Positions 26,444-34,814 of a stretch of DNA of 64,000 nt are shown in pieces. The translations under genes and the position numbers were made by a program. Position 1 is the first letter of the stretch; each line of letters begins with the position of its first letter. The notes under the pieces were generated by a model, which was not told where the DNA came from, made no database searches, and was given only the letters and a program-made list of their open reading frames with translations. Origin of the DNA: Neorhodopirellula pilleata (GTDB lineage: Bacteria > Planctomycetota > Planctomycetia > Pirellulales > Pirellulaceae). Where the stretch lies: positions 303,122-367,121 of the forward strand of contig NZ_SJPM01000005.1 of NCBI RefSeq assembly GCF_007859915.1, written 5' to 3'.

Positions 26444-26866
26444 TCATGGTTCGAGCGGGCGAGCCTCGATTTTCGCCAGCCGCACAAGCAACGCGTTGAC
26501 CTTGTTTTTCGCTAGCTCGAACTTCACATTTAGGTCCGCCAGGATGCGTTCATGCTCCTCGACTTGGAACATGTGGCGGTTCGCTTTTTGACGGAAAGGT
26601 GTCGCTTTGGTCTTCTCTCTGTCTTGGCTTGCCCAGCTTTCGCGTTTGGTGATCGCCTAGTCCAGGCGGGCTAGTTCTTACTGAGCTTCGTTGAACTGCT
26701 CGATGACTTCGTCGTACTTGGCGACCAGTTCGCGGGGTTGCCTCAGAGTCATGCGGGGCCGGTTTGCTCGTTTGCGGATGGCGGCGATCTCGTTTCGGCG
26801 TCGGAGCTTTCGTTTGACATGGGAAGCCCCGCTCGTCACCCCGACAAACTCCGGCTTGTTCGTGCC
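26444..26866 (-). pseudogene. Coiled-coil protein gene with two in-frame stop codons
   Basis: One minus-strand frame stays protein-like from about 26866 to the TGA at 26444-26446: TNKPEFVGVTSGASHVKRKL, RANRPRMTLRQPRELVAKYD, VIEQFNEAQ, stop TAA (26678-26680), ELARLD, stop TAG (26657-26659), AITKRESWASQDREKTK, QVEEHERILADLNVKFEL, ending IEARPLEP. The frame is preceded by further stops. The Leu/Glu heptads suggest a coiled coil. Two nonsense codons only seven codons apart in an otherwise open frame mark a recently dead gene. Family not recognised. Confidence 0.6.
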
Positions 26867-27506
<640 letters not shown>

Positions 27507-27705
27507 GGTGGGTTGAGAGGTTAAGGATTTTCCAGAGTGTTGGCAAGGGCTGTGGAGAGATTTTTCGCTGCTCAGGCCGCTCCGGAGAGTGGGTTCGCTT
27601 TTTTGCCTTTTATTCCTGAGGCTTGGACAGATGCCCCCTGGGTTACGAAAATCAAGATCGTTGAGACACCCAAAATTGGTCAACACGCCTTATCACATGT
27701 TACCT

Positions 27706-27754
27706 GCACTCTGTCACCTGTCGCCCATCGCCCGTCGCCCGTCACCCTTTCGCC
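27706..27754. repeat. Diverged heptanucleotide array
   Basis: Seven consecutive 7-base units: GCACTCT, GTCACCT, GTCGCCC, ATCGCCC, GTCGCCC, GTCACCC, TTTCGCC. The period and pyrimidine bias match the arrays before floA and fixH, though the units have drifted. The rest of the 27506-27802 gap shows nothing recognisable. Confidence 0.6.
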
Positions 27755-27802
27755 TGCAGTCTGGAACAGGAAGCATTTGATGGACCAAATTCGGGGGACG
27801 GC

Positions 27803-27832
27803 TTGACGTTTTTTGGGGTTTGTCGATATTCT
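27803..27832 (+). promoter_or_regulatory. Promoter of tRNA-Thr
   Basis: TTGACG at 27803-27808 and TATTCT at 27827-27832 are spaced by 18 bases and lie 38 bases before the 5' end of the tRNA, a good sigma-70 arrangement. It is the clearest housekeeping promoter in the window. Confidence 0.6.
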
Positions 27833-27870
27833 TGAGCCATCTTAACCGTGTTCATTCGTCTTGGTTGAGT

Positions 27871-27944
27871 GCCAGCGTAGCTTCAATTGGCAGAGCATCG
27901 CATTCGTAATGCGAGGGTTGCGGGTTCAAATCCCGCCGCTGGCT
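27871..27944 (+). tRNA. tRNA-Thr (anticodon CGT)
   Basis: GCCAGCG acceptor pairs with CGCTGGC; the D-arm contains GCTTCAATTGGCAGAGC; the anticodon stem TCGCA/TGCGA encloses TTCGTAA, anticodon CGT (threonine, codon ACG); the T-arm is GCGGG TTCAAAT CCCGC. The discriminator is T; CCA is not encoded. A TTTTT tract follows directly. The downstream TPR gene starts 60 bases later and may share the transcript. Confidence 0.95.
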
Positions 27945-28004
27945 TTTTCTGTCGCCTCCCGCGTGCCGTTTCTTCCGCATGCCACTCCTCTAGGATGCCC
28001 ACTT

Positions 28005-29336
28005 ATGAGCGAAGTCGATCTCGATGTGCTCGATTTGAAGCAGTTGGTCCTCAACAGCAACTCGTTCGGTCCTAATGACGTCGCCGAAATCCGCCGTGCC
28101 ATTACCGAAAACTATGGCCATTTCGGCGAGCTCCGTGATGCTGTTCAAGAAATGGAACAGGATTCCGGTCAGTCACCCGCTAACCGTACCAAAATGGGCG
28201 TTTGCCAGTTTTTGCTCGGTCGGTTCAGGGACTCGCTCGAAACGCTGTCGGCCGCCGACGGCAGCGCGATGGCGTTGTTTTATGCTGCTCGTTGCCGGTT
28301 CGAACTAGGCCAGTACGCGGAAGCGATCGAGGCATATCAGTCCGCAAAGACTTCGGGCTATAACGAAGATCGATGCAAGATCGGAATCGCCGAAGCGAAA
28401 CGCTATTCAGGCGAAATCGAAGAGGCAATGGCGATCCTCGATGATATCTTCGGCCCGGCCGAACAGACGGCCGATTACATGTACCAGCGGGCCGCCACGG
28501 CGGCGCTGATCGGTGGCCGCATGGAAGAGGCGATCAACCTTTACCAGCGTGCCGTTTCGACCGACGAAAATCATGCGGGTGCGTTGTTCGGACTGGCACT
28601 CGAAAACGATCGTCTCGGTAATGACGAAGAGGCCTTGCATCTGTACGAACGTGCGGCCAAGGCGTTCCCGACCGGGATCGGTGCTTTGACCAACTTGGGC
28701 GTGATGTACGAGGACCGCAACGAGTACGACAAGGCTCAGCTTTGCTACAAGCGGATCCTGGACTGCTTCCCCGCCCACCCGCGGACTCAGCTTTACATGA
28801 AGGACGCGTCGGCGACGGGCAATATGCTCTACGACGAAGAAGCCCAGCGCCGCAACGATCGCTTGGCTCAAATCCTCAACATGCCGGTCACGAATTTCGA
28901 ACTGAGTGTTCGAAGCCGCAACTGCTTGCAAAAGATGGGGATCGAAACGATCGGCGAACTGACCCGTCACACCGAACAAGAGTTGCTCAGCAGCAAGAAC
29001 TTCGGCGAAACGAGCTTGGTCGAGATCCGCGAGATGCTCAACCAGAAAGGCTTGTCGCTCGGTCAATTCGCGGGCGAGAAGAAGAGCAGCGATCCGCCGA
29101 TCGACACGTCGCACATGTCACCGGACGAACAAGCGTTGCTCGAACGTCCGATCGCGGATTTGAACTTGTCGGTTCGTGCCCGCAAGTGCATGACTCGTTT
29201 GCAGATCAACACGATCGGCGAGTTGATTCGCAAGACCGGCGACGACATGCTCGAGTGCAAGAACTTCGGCGTGACGAGCTTGAACGAAGTTCGTGAAAAG
29301 CTCGGCGACTTGGGCCTGAAGATGCGTGGCGATTGA
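28005..29336 (+). CDS. TPR protein with two RNA polymerase alpha-CTD-like domains
   Basis: 443 residues from the ATG at 28005; the open frame extends upstream through tRNA-Thr and is not coding there. Residues about 60-290 are tetratricopeptide repeats (ALFYAARCRFELGQYAEAIE, GALFGLALENDRLGNDEEAL, TNLGVMYEDRNEYDKAQLCY). Two alpha-CTD-like helix-hairpin-helix domains follow: at about 300-355 (FELSVRSRNCLQKMGIETIG, SSKNFGETSLVEIREML) and 385-440 (LNLSVRARKCMTRLQINTIG, CKNFGVTSLNEVREKL). The true alpha-CTD binds UP-element DNA and activators. This layout, seen in planctomycetes, suggests a transcription- or translation-linked adaptor; its function is unknown. tgt follows 6 bases later. Confidence 0.85.
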   Translation: MSEVDLDVLDLKQLVLNSNSFGPNDVAEIRRAITENYGHFGELRDAVQEMEQDSGQSPANRTKMGVCQFLLGRFRDSLETLSAADGSAMALFYAARCRFELGQYAEAIEAYQSAKTSGYNEDRCKIGIAEAKRYSGEIEEAMAILDDIFGPAEQTADYMYQRAATAALIGGRMEEAINLYQRAVSTDENHAGALFGLALENDRLGNDEEALHLYERAAKAFPTGIGALTNLGVMYEDRNEYDKAQLCYKRILDCFPAHPRTQLYMKDASATGNMLYDEEAQRRNDRLAQILNMPVTNFELSVRSRNCLQKMGIETIGELTRHTEQELLSSKNFGETSLVEIREMLNQKGLSLGQFAGEKKSSDPPIDTSHMSPDEQALLERPIADLNLSVRARKCMTRLQINTIGELIRKTGDDMLECKNFGVTSLNEVREKLGDLGLKMRGD

Positions 29337-29342
29337 CGCCGA

Positions 29343-30470
29343 GTGTCTTCGTTCTCCTTTGATTTACTTCGCACGTCCCCGCTCAGCGACGCACGCTTGG
29401 GTGTATTCCATACGCCTCATGGGCTCGTGCGAACGCCGGGCTTCATGCCGGTCGGAACGCAGGGGACGGTGAAGGGTCTGACCATCGATCAGGTCGCGTC
29501 GACGGGCGCTGACATGATCTTAGGGAACACGTACCACCTGCGTCTGCGGCCAGGGCATGAAACGGTCGCGAGACTCGGCGGGCTGCACGCGATGAGCGGG
29601 TGGGACGGGCCGATCCTGACCGATTCGGGCGGCTTCCAGGTCTTCTCGCTCGGTTCGCTCAACCAAGTCACTGAACAGGCGGCGACGTTTCGGTCCCACA
29701 TCGACGGCGCGATCGTGGTGCTGACTCCGGAGCACTCGATTGAAATTCAAGAGGCACTTGGCAGTGACGTGGCGATGGTGCTCGATCACGTGATCGCCTT
29801 GCCGGCACCTCAAGCGGAGGTCGAAGACGCGTTGGCCCGTTCGATCCGCTGGGCCGCACGTTGTCGCGCCGCGTCGACGCGGTCGGATCAAGCGTTGTTC
29901 GCGATCGTTCAGGGTGGCTTGGATGCTCAATTGCGTCGGCAATGTGCGACGGAGTTGGCGGCCATGCCGTTTGAAGGTTATGCCGTGGGTGGCTTGAGCG
30001 TGGGAGAAACTCCCGAAGAAATGTACGCGACGGCGGCGATCACGACGCCGCACTTGCCGGTCGACAAGCCTCGCTACCTGATGGGCGTGGGCACGCCACG
30101 CGACCTGATCGAAAACGTCGCTCGCGGGATCGATCTGTTTGACTGCGTGATGCCGACTCGCAACGGCCGCAACGGTCTCGCGTTCACCGACGAAGGGCCA
30201 CTGAAGCTGCGAAACGCGACCCATCGTGAGGACCAGCGGCCTCTGATGCAGGATTGTGAGTGCTTAGCATGTCGTCACAGTCGCGGGTACTTGCGGCATC
30301 TGTTCAACGCCAAAGAGATGTTGGGCCCGACGCTGTTGTCGCACCACAACCTGACTTATTACGGTCGGTTGATGAGCGAAGTCCGGACGGCGCTCGAACA
30401 GGGGCGTTTTGAGGAATACGCGGCCGGCAAGTTGAGGGGATGGGGCTATGAACCGATTCCGCTCGGCTGA
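29343..30470 (+). CDS. tgt: tRNA-guanine transglycosylase
   Basis: 375 residues, GTG start 6 bases after the preceding stop. It exchanges guanine for preQ1 at position 34 of GUN-anticodon tRNAs in queuosine synthesis. Landmarks: FMPVGTQGTVKGLT, GWDGPILTDSGGFQVFSL (catalytic Asp), GYAVGGLSVGE, YLMGVGTP, DLFDCVMPTRNGRNG (nucleophilic Asp) and the zinc site CECLACRHSRGYLRHLF. Length is typical. The pairing with the TPR/alpha-CTD gene implies co-expression. Confidence 0.96.
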   Translation: MSSFSFDLLRTSPLSDARLGVFHTPHGLVRTPGFMPVGTQGTVKGLTIDQVASTGADMILGNTYHLRLRPGHETVARLGGLHAMSGWDGPILTDSGGFQVFSLGSLNQVTEQAATFRSHIDGAIVVLTPEHSIEIQEALGSDVAMVLDHVIALPAPQAEVEDALARSIRWAARCRAASTRSDQALFAIVQGGLDAQLRRQCATELAAMPFEGYAVGGLSVGETPEEMYATAAITTPHLPVDKPRYLMGVGTPRDLIENVARGIDLFDCVMPTRNGRNGLAFTDEGPLKLRNATHREDQRPLMQDCECLACRHSRGYLRHLFNAKEMLGPTLLSHHNLTYYGRLMSEVRTALEQGRFEEYAAGKLRGWGYEPIPLG

Positions 30471-30483
30471 TCCTACGCCGTTT

Positions 30484-30876
30484 GCGGGCGGTTGATTTGG
30501 TTCACATCGAAACCCGATGCGTGAGTTTTGAAGTTCCGCAATGCAAACGAAGGGGCAGGTAACTCGCATTAAACCAGACTCTCGTACTCGACCGTGTGTT
30601 TCGAGTACGAGTACCATTTCATTGAGTACGGGTACGCTTGACCCGCAATTGGCGCGAATTCAAAATGCGTTAGCTAGGGGAACCTAAAAAGGATTTAATG
30701 GCGCTCAATCCCTTGCTCACGGGCGTGTTGATTTAATCGTAACCCGAAGCGTGAGCGAGGGATTCATCGCCATTAAGTCCTTTGTATGTATCCCTCGCTC
30801 ACGCTTCGGGTTTCGATGATGACTAGATCAACAGCCCGTCACGCTTCGGGTTACGATTCAACCAAGACGCCGCTGG
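30484..30876. repeat. Palindromic repeat family 1, composite copy D
   Basis: Opens GCGGGCGGTTGATTTGG and ends near AAGACGCCGCTGG. The right part (30722-30840) is a well-preserved unit: GGGCGTGTTGATTTAATCG, arms CCCGAAGCGTGAGCGAGGGA and its inverse, then AGATCAACAGCCCG. The left part is diverged and interrupted by unrelated sequence with repeated GAGTACG motifs (30584-30635). Outer CTAG ends are absent. Confidence 0.65.
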
Positions 30877-31382
30877 CCAATGCATTGACTTGACTCACCA
30901 CTAGATGTTCCGATTGAGTGACGTTTTCTCGTGGCTCGATTCGGTCAATTCGTAGGGTAGCGAAACTCGACAAGAGTTTCGGCTTGGACTGCCAATCACC
31001 GAAAGTCTTGGCGACTTTCGCTACGCACGACCTGGCGACTTTCGTTAAGCTCCGTAGTCTTGAAGCTCCAGCCTGCACATGGCGCTGGGGCGAATTGACG
31101 CATTGGCGCGAGCGGCTTGGGTGTGCACACTCGCACTCGTTACACTAGGTGTGCGTTTCCGCTCGCGGTTCATGGCGGTCCGATCCGAGGCACAAGGTTT
31201 TTTTTCTGCTAAAAACCTTAGCGTTTTAGGGATTTCCGAGATTGCTTGACTTCGGCGAGTCGATCGAACCGCTTTTGGCACTGCGGGTGTACTAAGGAGA
31301 GCAACCCAGCGTGGTAGCGCGCCGAGGCTCTCCATCCGCACACGTTGAATTCAACCGTTTTAAACAAGACTAGAGGGACAAG
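30877..31382. other. Leader region of the cbb3 oxidase operon
   Basis: About 500 bases without a gene. It holds CAAGAGTTTCGGCTTGGACT and a hairpin CGAAAGTC/GACTTTCG near 31003-31023 (short dispersed repeat type); a stem AAGGTTTTT (31194-31202) / AAAAACCTT (31211-31219) with an 8-base loop; and TTGACT-N6-AGTCGA at 31246-31263, an imperfect dyad that could bind a regulator. It is not a standard FNR box. AGAGGGA at 31372-31378 is a good ribosome binding site for ccoNO. Confidence 0.4.
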
Positions 31383-33743
31383 ATGGCGACAGTGACGTCG
31401 ACCGACACTCCGAACTCCGACGGCCACGGCGCTTTGGCGGCTAGCGAAGCCGGTCGGATGGAACAATTTACTTACGACGATGGCATCGTGCGAATGTTTG
31501 CGACGGCAACGATCGTGTGGGGCATCGTGGCTACGTTGGCGGGGTTGATCGTCGCCGTGCTGTTGATCGTGCCGGCGCTCACCGGCGGATTGCAGTGGCT
31601 TTCGTTCGCTCGGCTGCGCCCGCTGCACACCAATGCGGCGATTTTCGCGTTCGCGGGCAACGCGATTTTCGCGGCGATCTATTACAGCACACAGCGATTG
31701 TGCAAGGCTCGCATGTGGAGCGACGTGTTGAGCCGTATGCACTTTTGGGGATGGCAACTGATTATCGTTTCGGCGGCGGTAACGCTTCCGTTGGGCATCA
31801 CGCAGAGCAAGGAATACGCCGAATTGCAATGGCCGATCGATTTGGCGATCGCGGTCGTGTGGTTGTTCATTTTCGGCGGTAACTTCTTGATGACGTTGAT
31901 CCATCGTCGCGAGCGGCACATGTACGTGGCGTTGTGGTTCTACATCGCGACGATCGTGACGGTGGCGTTGTTGCACGTGTTCAACAACCTTGTCGTACCG
32001 ATCGGTGCGTTCGCGAGTATTCCGATTTACGCTGGTGTGCAAGACGCGTTCATGCAGTGGTGGTATGGCCACAACGCGGTCGCGTTTTTCTTAACGACGC
32101 CGTTTTTGGGATTGATGTACTACTTTCTTCCCAAGGCCGCCGACCGTCCCGTGTTCAGTTATCGCTTGAGCATCATCCACTTTTGGTCGTTGGTGTTCAT
32201 CTACATTTGGGCGGGGCCGCACCACTTGCATTACACGGCGCTTCCGGAATGGGCGAGCACGTTGGGAATGTTATTTAGTTTGATGCTGTGGATGCCGAGT
32301 TGGGGCGGGATGATCAACGGCTTGTTGACCCTACGCGGTGCGTGGCACAAGGTCGCCGCTGACCCGGTGTTAAAGTTCTTCGTCGTCGGGATCACGTTCT
32401 ACGGGATGAGCACGTTCGAAGGGCCCATGTTGTCGATCAAAGCGATCAACGCGTTCACTCACTACACCGACTGGACGATCGCACACGTTCACTCCGGTGC
32501 ACTGGGTTGGAACGGGTTCATGGCGTTCGGAATGTTGTATTGGTTGTTGCCGCGGCTTTATCAGACCAAGCTGTGGAGCGACAAGTTGATGAGCTTGCAC
32601 TTTTGGACCGGAACGATCGGTATTTTGTTGTACATCATTCCGATTTACGCTGCCGGTTTGATGCAAGGTTGGATGTGGCGTGCGATGGACGACACCGGTC
32701 ACTTGATGTACCCGGACTTCATCGAAACGACTCAATCAATCGTGCCGCTTTGGTGGTTGCGGGTCGTTGGCGGTTTGTTGTATGTCAGCGGCGCCGTGAT
32801 GCTGGGTATCAACGCTCTGATGACGTGGTTGAATCGTCCATCGGTTTACGACGTTCCCGTTCAAACGGCACCCCGACTGACCAAAGAATACAACGTCGTC
32901 GAGGCGAAGACCAAGAGCCAACTCGAAGGCGCACCGGTGTTGGAGTTGAGCAAGAAGTTGGATCTATTCGGACGGATGGGATGGCACCGTCGGTGGGAGC
33001 GTTTGCCGGTCAAGTTCACGGTTTTGGTGACTTTGTCGGTGGTGATTGCGACGTTGTTCGAAGTCATTCCGACGTTCTTGATCCGCACGAACGTCCCGAC
33101 GATCGCGACGGTCAAGCCGTACACCCCGTTGGAACTGGCCGGTCGTCACATCTTCGTTTCGGAGGGCTGTTACAACTGTCACTCGCAAATGATCCGTCCG
33201 ATGGTTGCCGAAACGAAACGTTATGGCGAATACAGCAAGCCGGGTGAGTTCATCTACGACCGACCGTTCCAGTGGGGCAGTCGTCGGATCGGTCCCGACT
33301 TGGCTCGCGAAGGCGGCAAGCAAAGTAGCTTTTGGCATTGGACGCACTTCGAAAATCCGGAAAACGTGTCGCCGGGCAGTGTGATGCCGGCGTACGAGCA
33401 CTTGCTCGCCGAAGACATGAAGTACGACGCGATCGCGCCGCACGTCAAAGCCGCCGCGTTCTTGGGGGCTCCGTACACCGACGAAGAGCTCAACAACACG
33501 GCCGAAGTGGCGATGAAGCAGGCCGAGCGAATCGCGGCGGAGATCGTTGAACAGGGTGGTCCGGCGAAGACGTATGAGAAACAGGCCGTCGCATTGATCG
33601 CTTACTTGCAACGAGTCGGCATCGACCTGTTCGCCGAAGAAGAAAAGCCCGCCGAAGCGGTACCGGCCGCTGACGAAGCGGCACCGACCGAAGCCGACGC
33701 CGAAGTCGCACGAACGTCCTCGCAACTCGAAGGGAACTCTTGA
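31383..33743 (+). CDS. ccoNO: cbb3 cytochrome c oxidase, fused CcoN-CcoO subunit
   Basis: 786 residues. The first ~510 are CcoN, the haem-copper catalytic subunit, with about twelve membrane helices: RLRPLHTNAAIFAF (haem ligand His), WWYGHNAVAFFLTTPFLG and IWAGPHHLHYTALPEW (CuB ligands), TIAHVHSGALGWNGF (haem b3 and b ligands). After a linker and one helix (FTVLVTLSVVIATLFEVIPT) comes CcoO, a mono-haem cytochrome c: GCYNCHSQMIRPM (C596-H600). CcoN and CcoO are separate in most proteobacteria. The acidic, Ala-rich C-terminus (about 755-786) is extra. It reduces O2 with high affinity at the membrane and pumps protons. Confidence 0.95.
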   Translation: MATVTSTDTPNSDGHGALAASEAGRMEQFTYDDGIVRMFATATIVWGIVATLAGLIVAVLLIVPALTGGLQWLSFARLRPLHTNAAIFAFAGNAIFAAIYYSTQRLCKARMWSDVLSRMHFWGWQLIIVSAAVTLPLGITQSKEYAELQWPIDLAIAVVWLFIFGGNFLMTLIHRRERHMYVALWFYIATIVTVALLHVFNNLVVPIGAFASIPIYAGVQDAFMQWWYGHNAVAFFLTTPFLGLMYYFLPKAADRPVFSYRLSIIHFWSLVFIYIWAGPHHLHYTALPEWASTLGMLFSLMLWMPSWGGMINGLLTLRGAWHKVAADPVLKFFVVGITFYGMSTFEGPMLSIKAINAFTHYTDWTIAHVHSGALGWNGFMAFGMLYWLLPRLYQTKLWSDKLMSLHFWTGTIGILLYIIPIYAAGLMQGWMWRAMDDTGHLMYPDFIETTQSIVPLWWLRVVGGLLYVSGAVMLGINALMTWLNRPSVYDVPVQTAPRLTKEYNVVEAKTKSQLEGAPVLELSKKLDLFGRMGWHRRWERLPVKFTVLVTLSVVIATLFEVIPTFLIRTNVPTIATVKPYTPLELAGRHIFVSEGCYNCHSQMIRPMVAETKRYGEYSKPGEFIYDRPFQWGSRRIGPDLAREGGKQSSFWHWTHFENPENVSPGSVMPAYEHLLAEDMKYDAIAPHVKAAAFLGAPYTDEELNNTAEVAMKQAERIAAEIVEQGGPAKTYEKQAVALIAYLQRVGIDLFAEEEKPAEAVPAADEAAPTEADAEVARTSSQLEGNS

Positions 33744-33744
33744 G

Positions 33745-33921
33745 ATGATTAAAGATTTGGTGTGTGCGTTGGACTACTCGGCGTGTGCCGAATGGGCACT
33801 GGCGCTGTTCGTGGTGGCGTTCGCCACGATCACTTATGGAACCTTGAAACTCAGCCAAGAAGCGTCGGATCGATTTGCGTCGATTCCGTTGACCGACAAT
33901 GTGGAGGATCCCCGTCAATGA
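33745..33921 (+). CDS. ccoQ: CcoQ-like small membrane subunit
   Basis: 58 residues, one membrane helix at about 15-33 (EWALALFVVAFATITYG), then a short polar tail ending NVEDPRQ. It starts one base after the ccoNO stop and its TGA overlaps the ATG of ccoP. Position and size match CcoQ/FixQ, which stabilises the oxidase; the sequence itself is weakly conserved in the family, so the name rests largely on context. Confidence 0.75.
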   Translation: MIKDLVCALDYSACAEWALALFVVAFATITYGTLKLSQEASDRFASIPLTDNVEDPRQ

Positions 33922-34580
33922 GTATGGGAAGAATGGACAATAAACCGGCCAGTGATTCTCCAAGAGTCGATGAATCTCCCAAGACCGATCATGCCTACGA
34001 CGGAATCGAAGAGTTCGACAATCCGTTGCCCGGTTGGTGGAAATGGTTGTTCGTCGCGACGATCGTGTTCAGCCCGTTCTATTACCTCTATTACCACGGC
34101 GGGACCCCCGGCCGTTCGATCGAGGAAGGCTATGGTGTGGCGTTGGCCGCGAATACGCGATTGCAATTTGAAGAGATCGGTGAACTGCAACCCGACGCGA
34201 CCACGTTGGTCAACTACATGGAAAAGGACAACTGGATGCGGGTTGGCAAGATCGTCTTTCAAACGCACTGCGTGTCCTGTCACGGCCGCGAAGGCGAAGG
34301 CAAGGTCGGCCCTAACTTGACCGACGAACATTACAAGAACGTCAAAACGATCGAAGACATCGCCCACGTGGTCAATAACGGCGCGGCCGCCGGCGCGATG
34401 CCGAAATGGTCCAACCGTTTGCATCCCAACGAGGTCGTGTTGGTGTCGTCGTACGTCGCCACGATGCGTGGCAAGATGCTCGAAGGACCACGCGGTGCCG
34501 AGGGCAATGTGATCGCCCCGTGGCCCGAAGCGACTGCCGAATCCGAAACGACCACTGAAAATGATTCGAACAAGGAATGA
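33918..34580 (+). CDS. ccoP: cbb3 oxidase CcoP subunit, single haem c
   Basis: 220 residues from the ATG at 33918, which overlaps the ccoQ stop. The N-terminal motif YDGIEEFDNPLPGWWKWLF and the following helix are diagnostic of CcoP. One cytochrome c domain is present (THCVSCHGREGEGKVGPNLT, C118-H122; axial Met in GAMPKWSNRL). Standard CcoP has two haem-binding CxxCH motifs; here there is only one, so the electron path from the donor cytochrome into the enzyme is shorter. The C-terminus is acidic and Thr/Ser-rich. Confidence 0.9.
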   Translation: MSMGRMDNKPASDSPRVDESPKTDHAYDGIEEFDNPLPGWWKWLFVATIVFSPFYYLYYHGGTPGRSIEEGYGVALAANTRLQFEEIGELQPDATTLVNYMEKDNWMRVGKIVFQTHCVSCHGREGEGKVGPNLTDEHYKNVKTIEDIAHVVNNGAAAGAMPKWSNRLHPNEVVLVSSYVATMRGKMLEGPRGAEGNVIAPWPEATAESETTTENDSNKE

Positions 34581-34584
34581 ACGA

Positions 34585-34779
34585 ATGAATGACTTGAACC
34601 CCATCGCTACGGACGGCAGCACTCACTCGCACGGGCACTCGCATGATCGTTTGCCGGACCAGTTGAGCGCTCCGGCACCGGGAATCCTTCCGATCCGCAG
34701 CGGCGGATGCGGCAAGTGTGCCAATTGCACTTGCGATTCCGACAAGACCGAAACAAGCGAATCGCCCCAGGAAAAATAG
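34585..34779 (+). CDS. His- and Cys-rich mini-protein in the cbb3 operon
   Basis: 64 residues starting 4 bases after ccoP. Two potential metal sites are visible: THSHGHSHD (His14, 16, 18, 20) and GGCGKCANCTCD (Cys42, 45, 48, 50). There is no membrane segment or signal peptide. Placed between the oxidase subunits and the CcoG/CcoI maturation genes, a role as a soluble copper carrier or buffer for CuB assembly is plausible, but no family is recognised. It is too short and biased for confident homology. Confidence 0.7.
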   Translation: MNDLNPIATDGSTHSHGHSHDRLPDQLSAPAPGILPIRSGGCGKCANCTCDSDKTETSESPQEK

Positions 34780-34814
34780 GTGGTGGAGACCTTTTCCACA
34801 TCACTCGAAAGAAC

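Noticed and set aside
27861..28004. N-terminal extension of the TPR/alpha-CTD protein
   Set aside because: The open frame runs through tRNA-Thr; the ATG at 28005 is the first credible start.
31246..31263. FNR/ANR box upstream of ccoNO
   Set aside because: TTGACT-N6-AGTCGA differs from TTGAT-N4-ATCAA in spacing and half sites; only noted as an imperfect dyad.
34707..34814. N-terminal extension of CcoG
   Set aside because: It overlaps the His/Cys mini-protein in another frame and lacks family residues.
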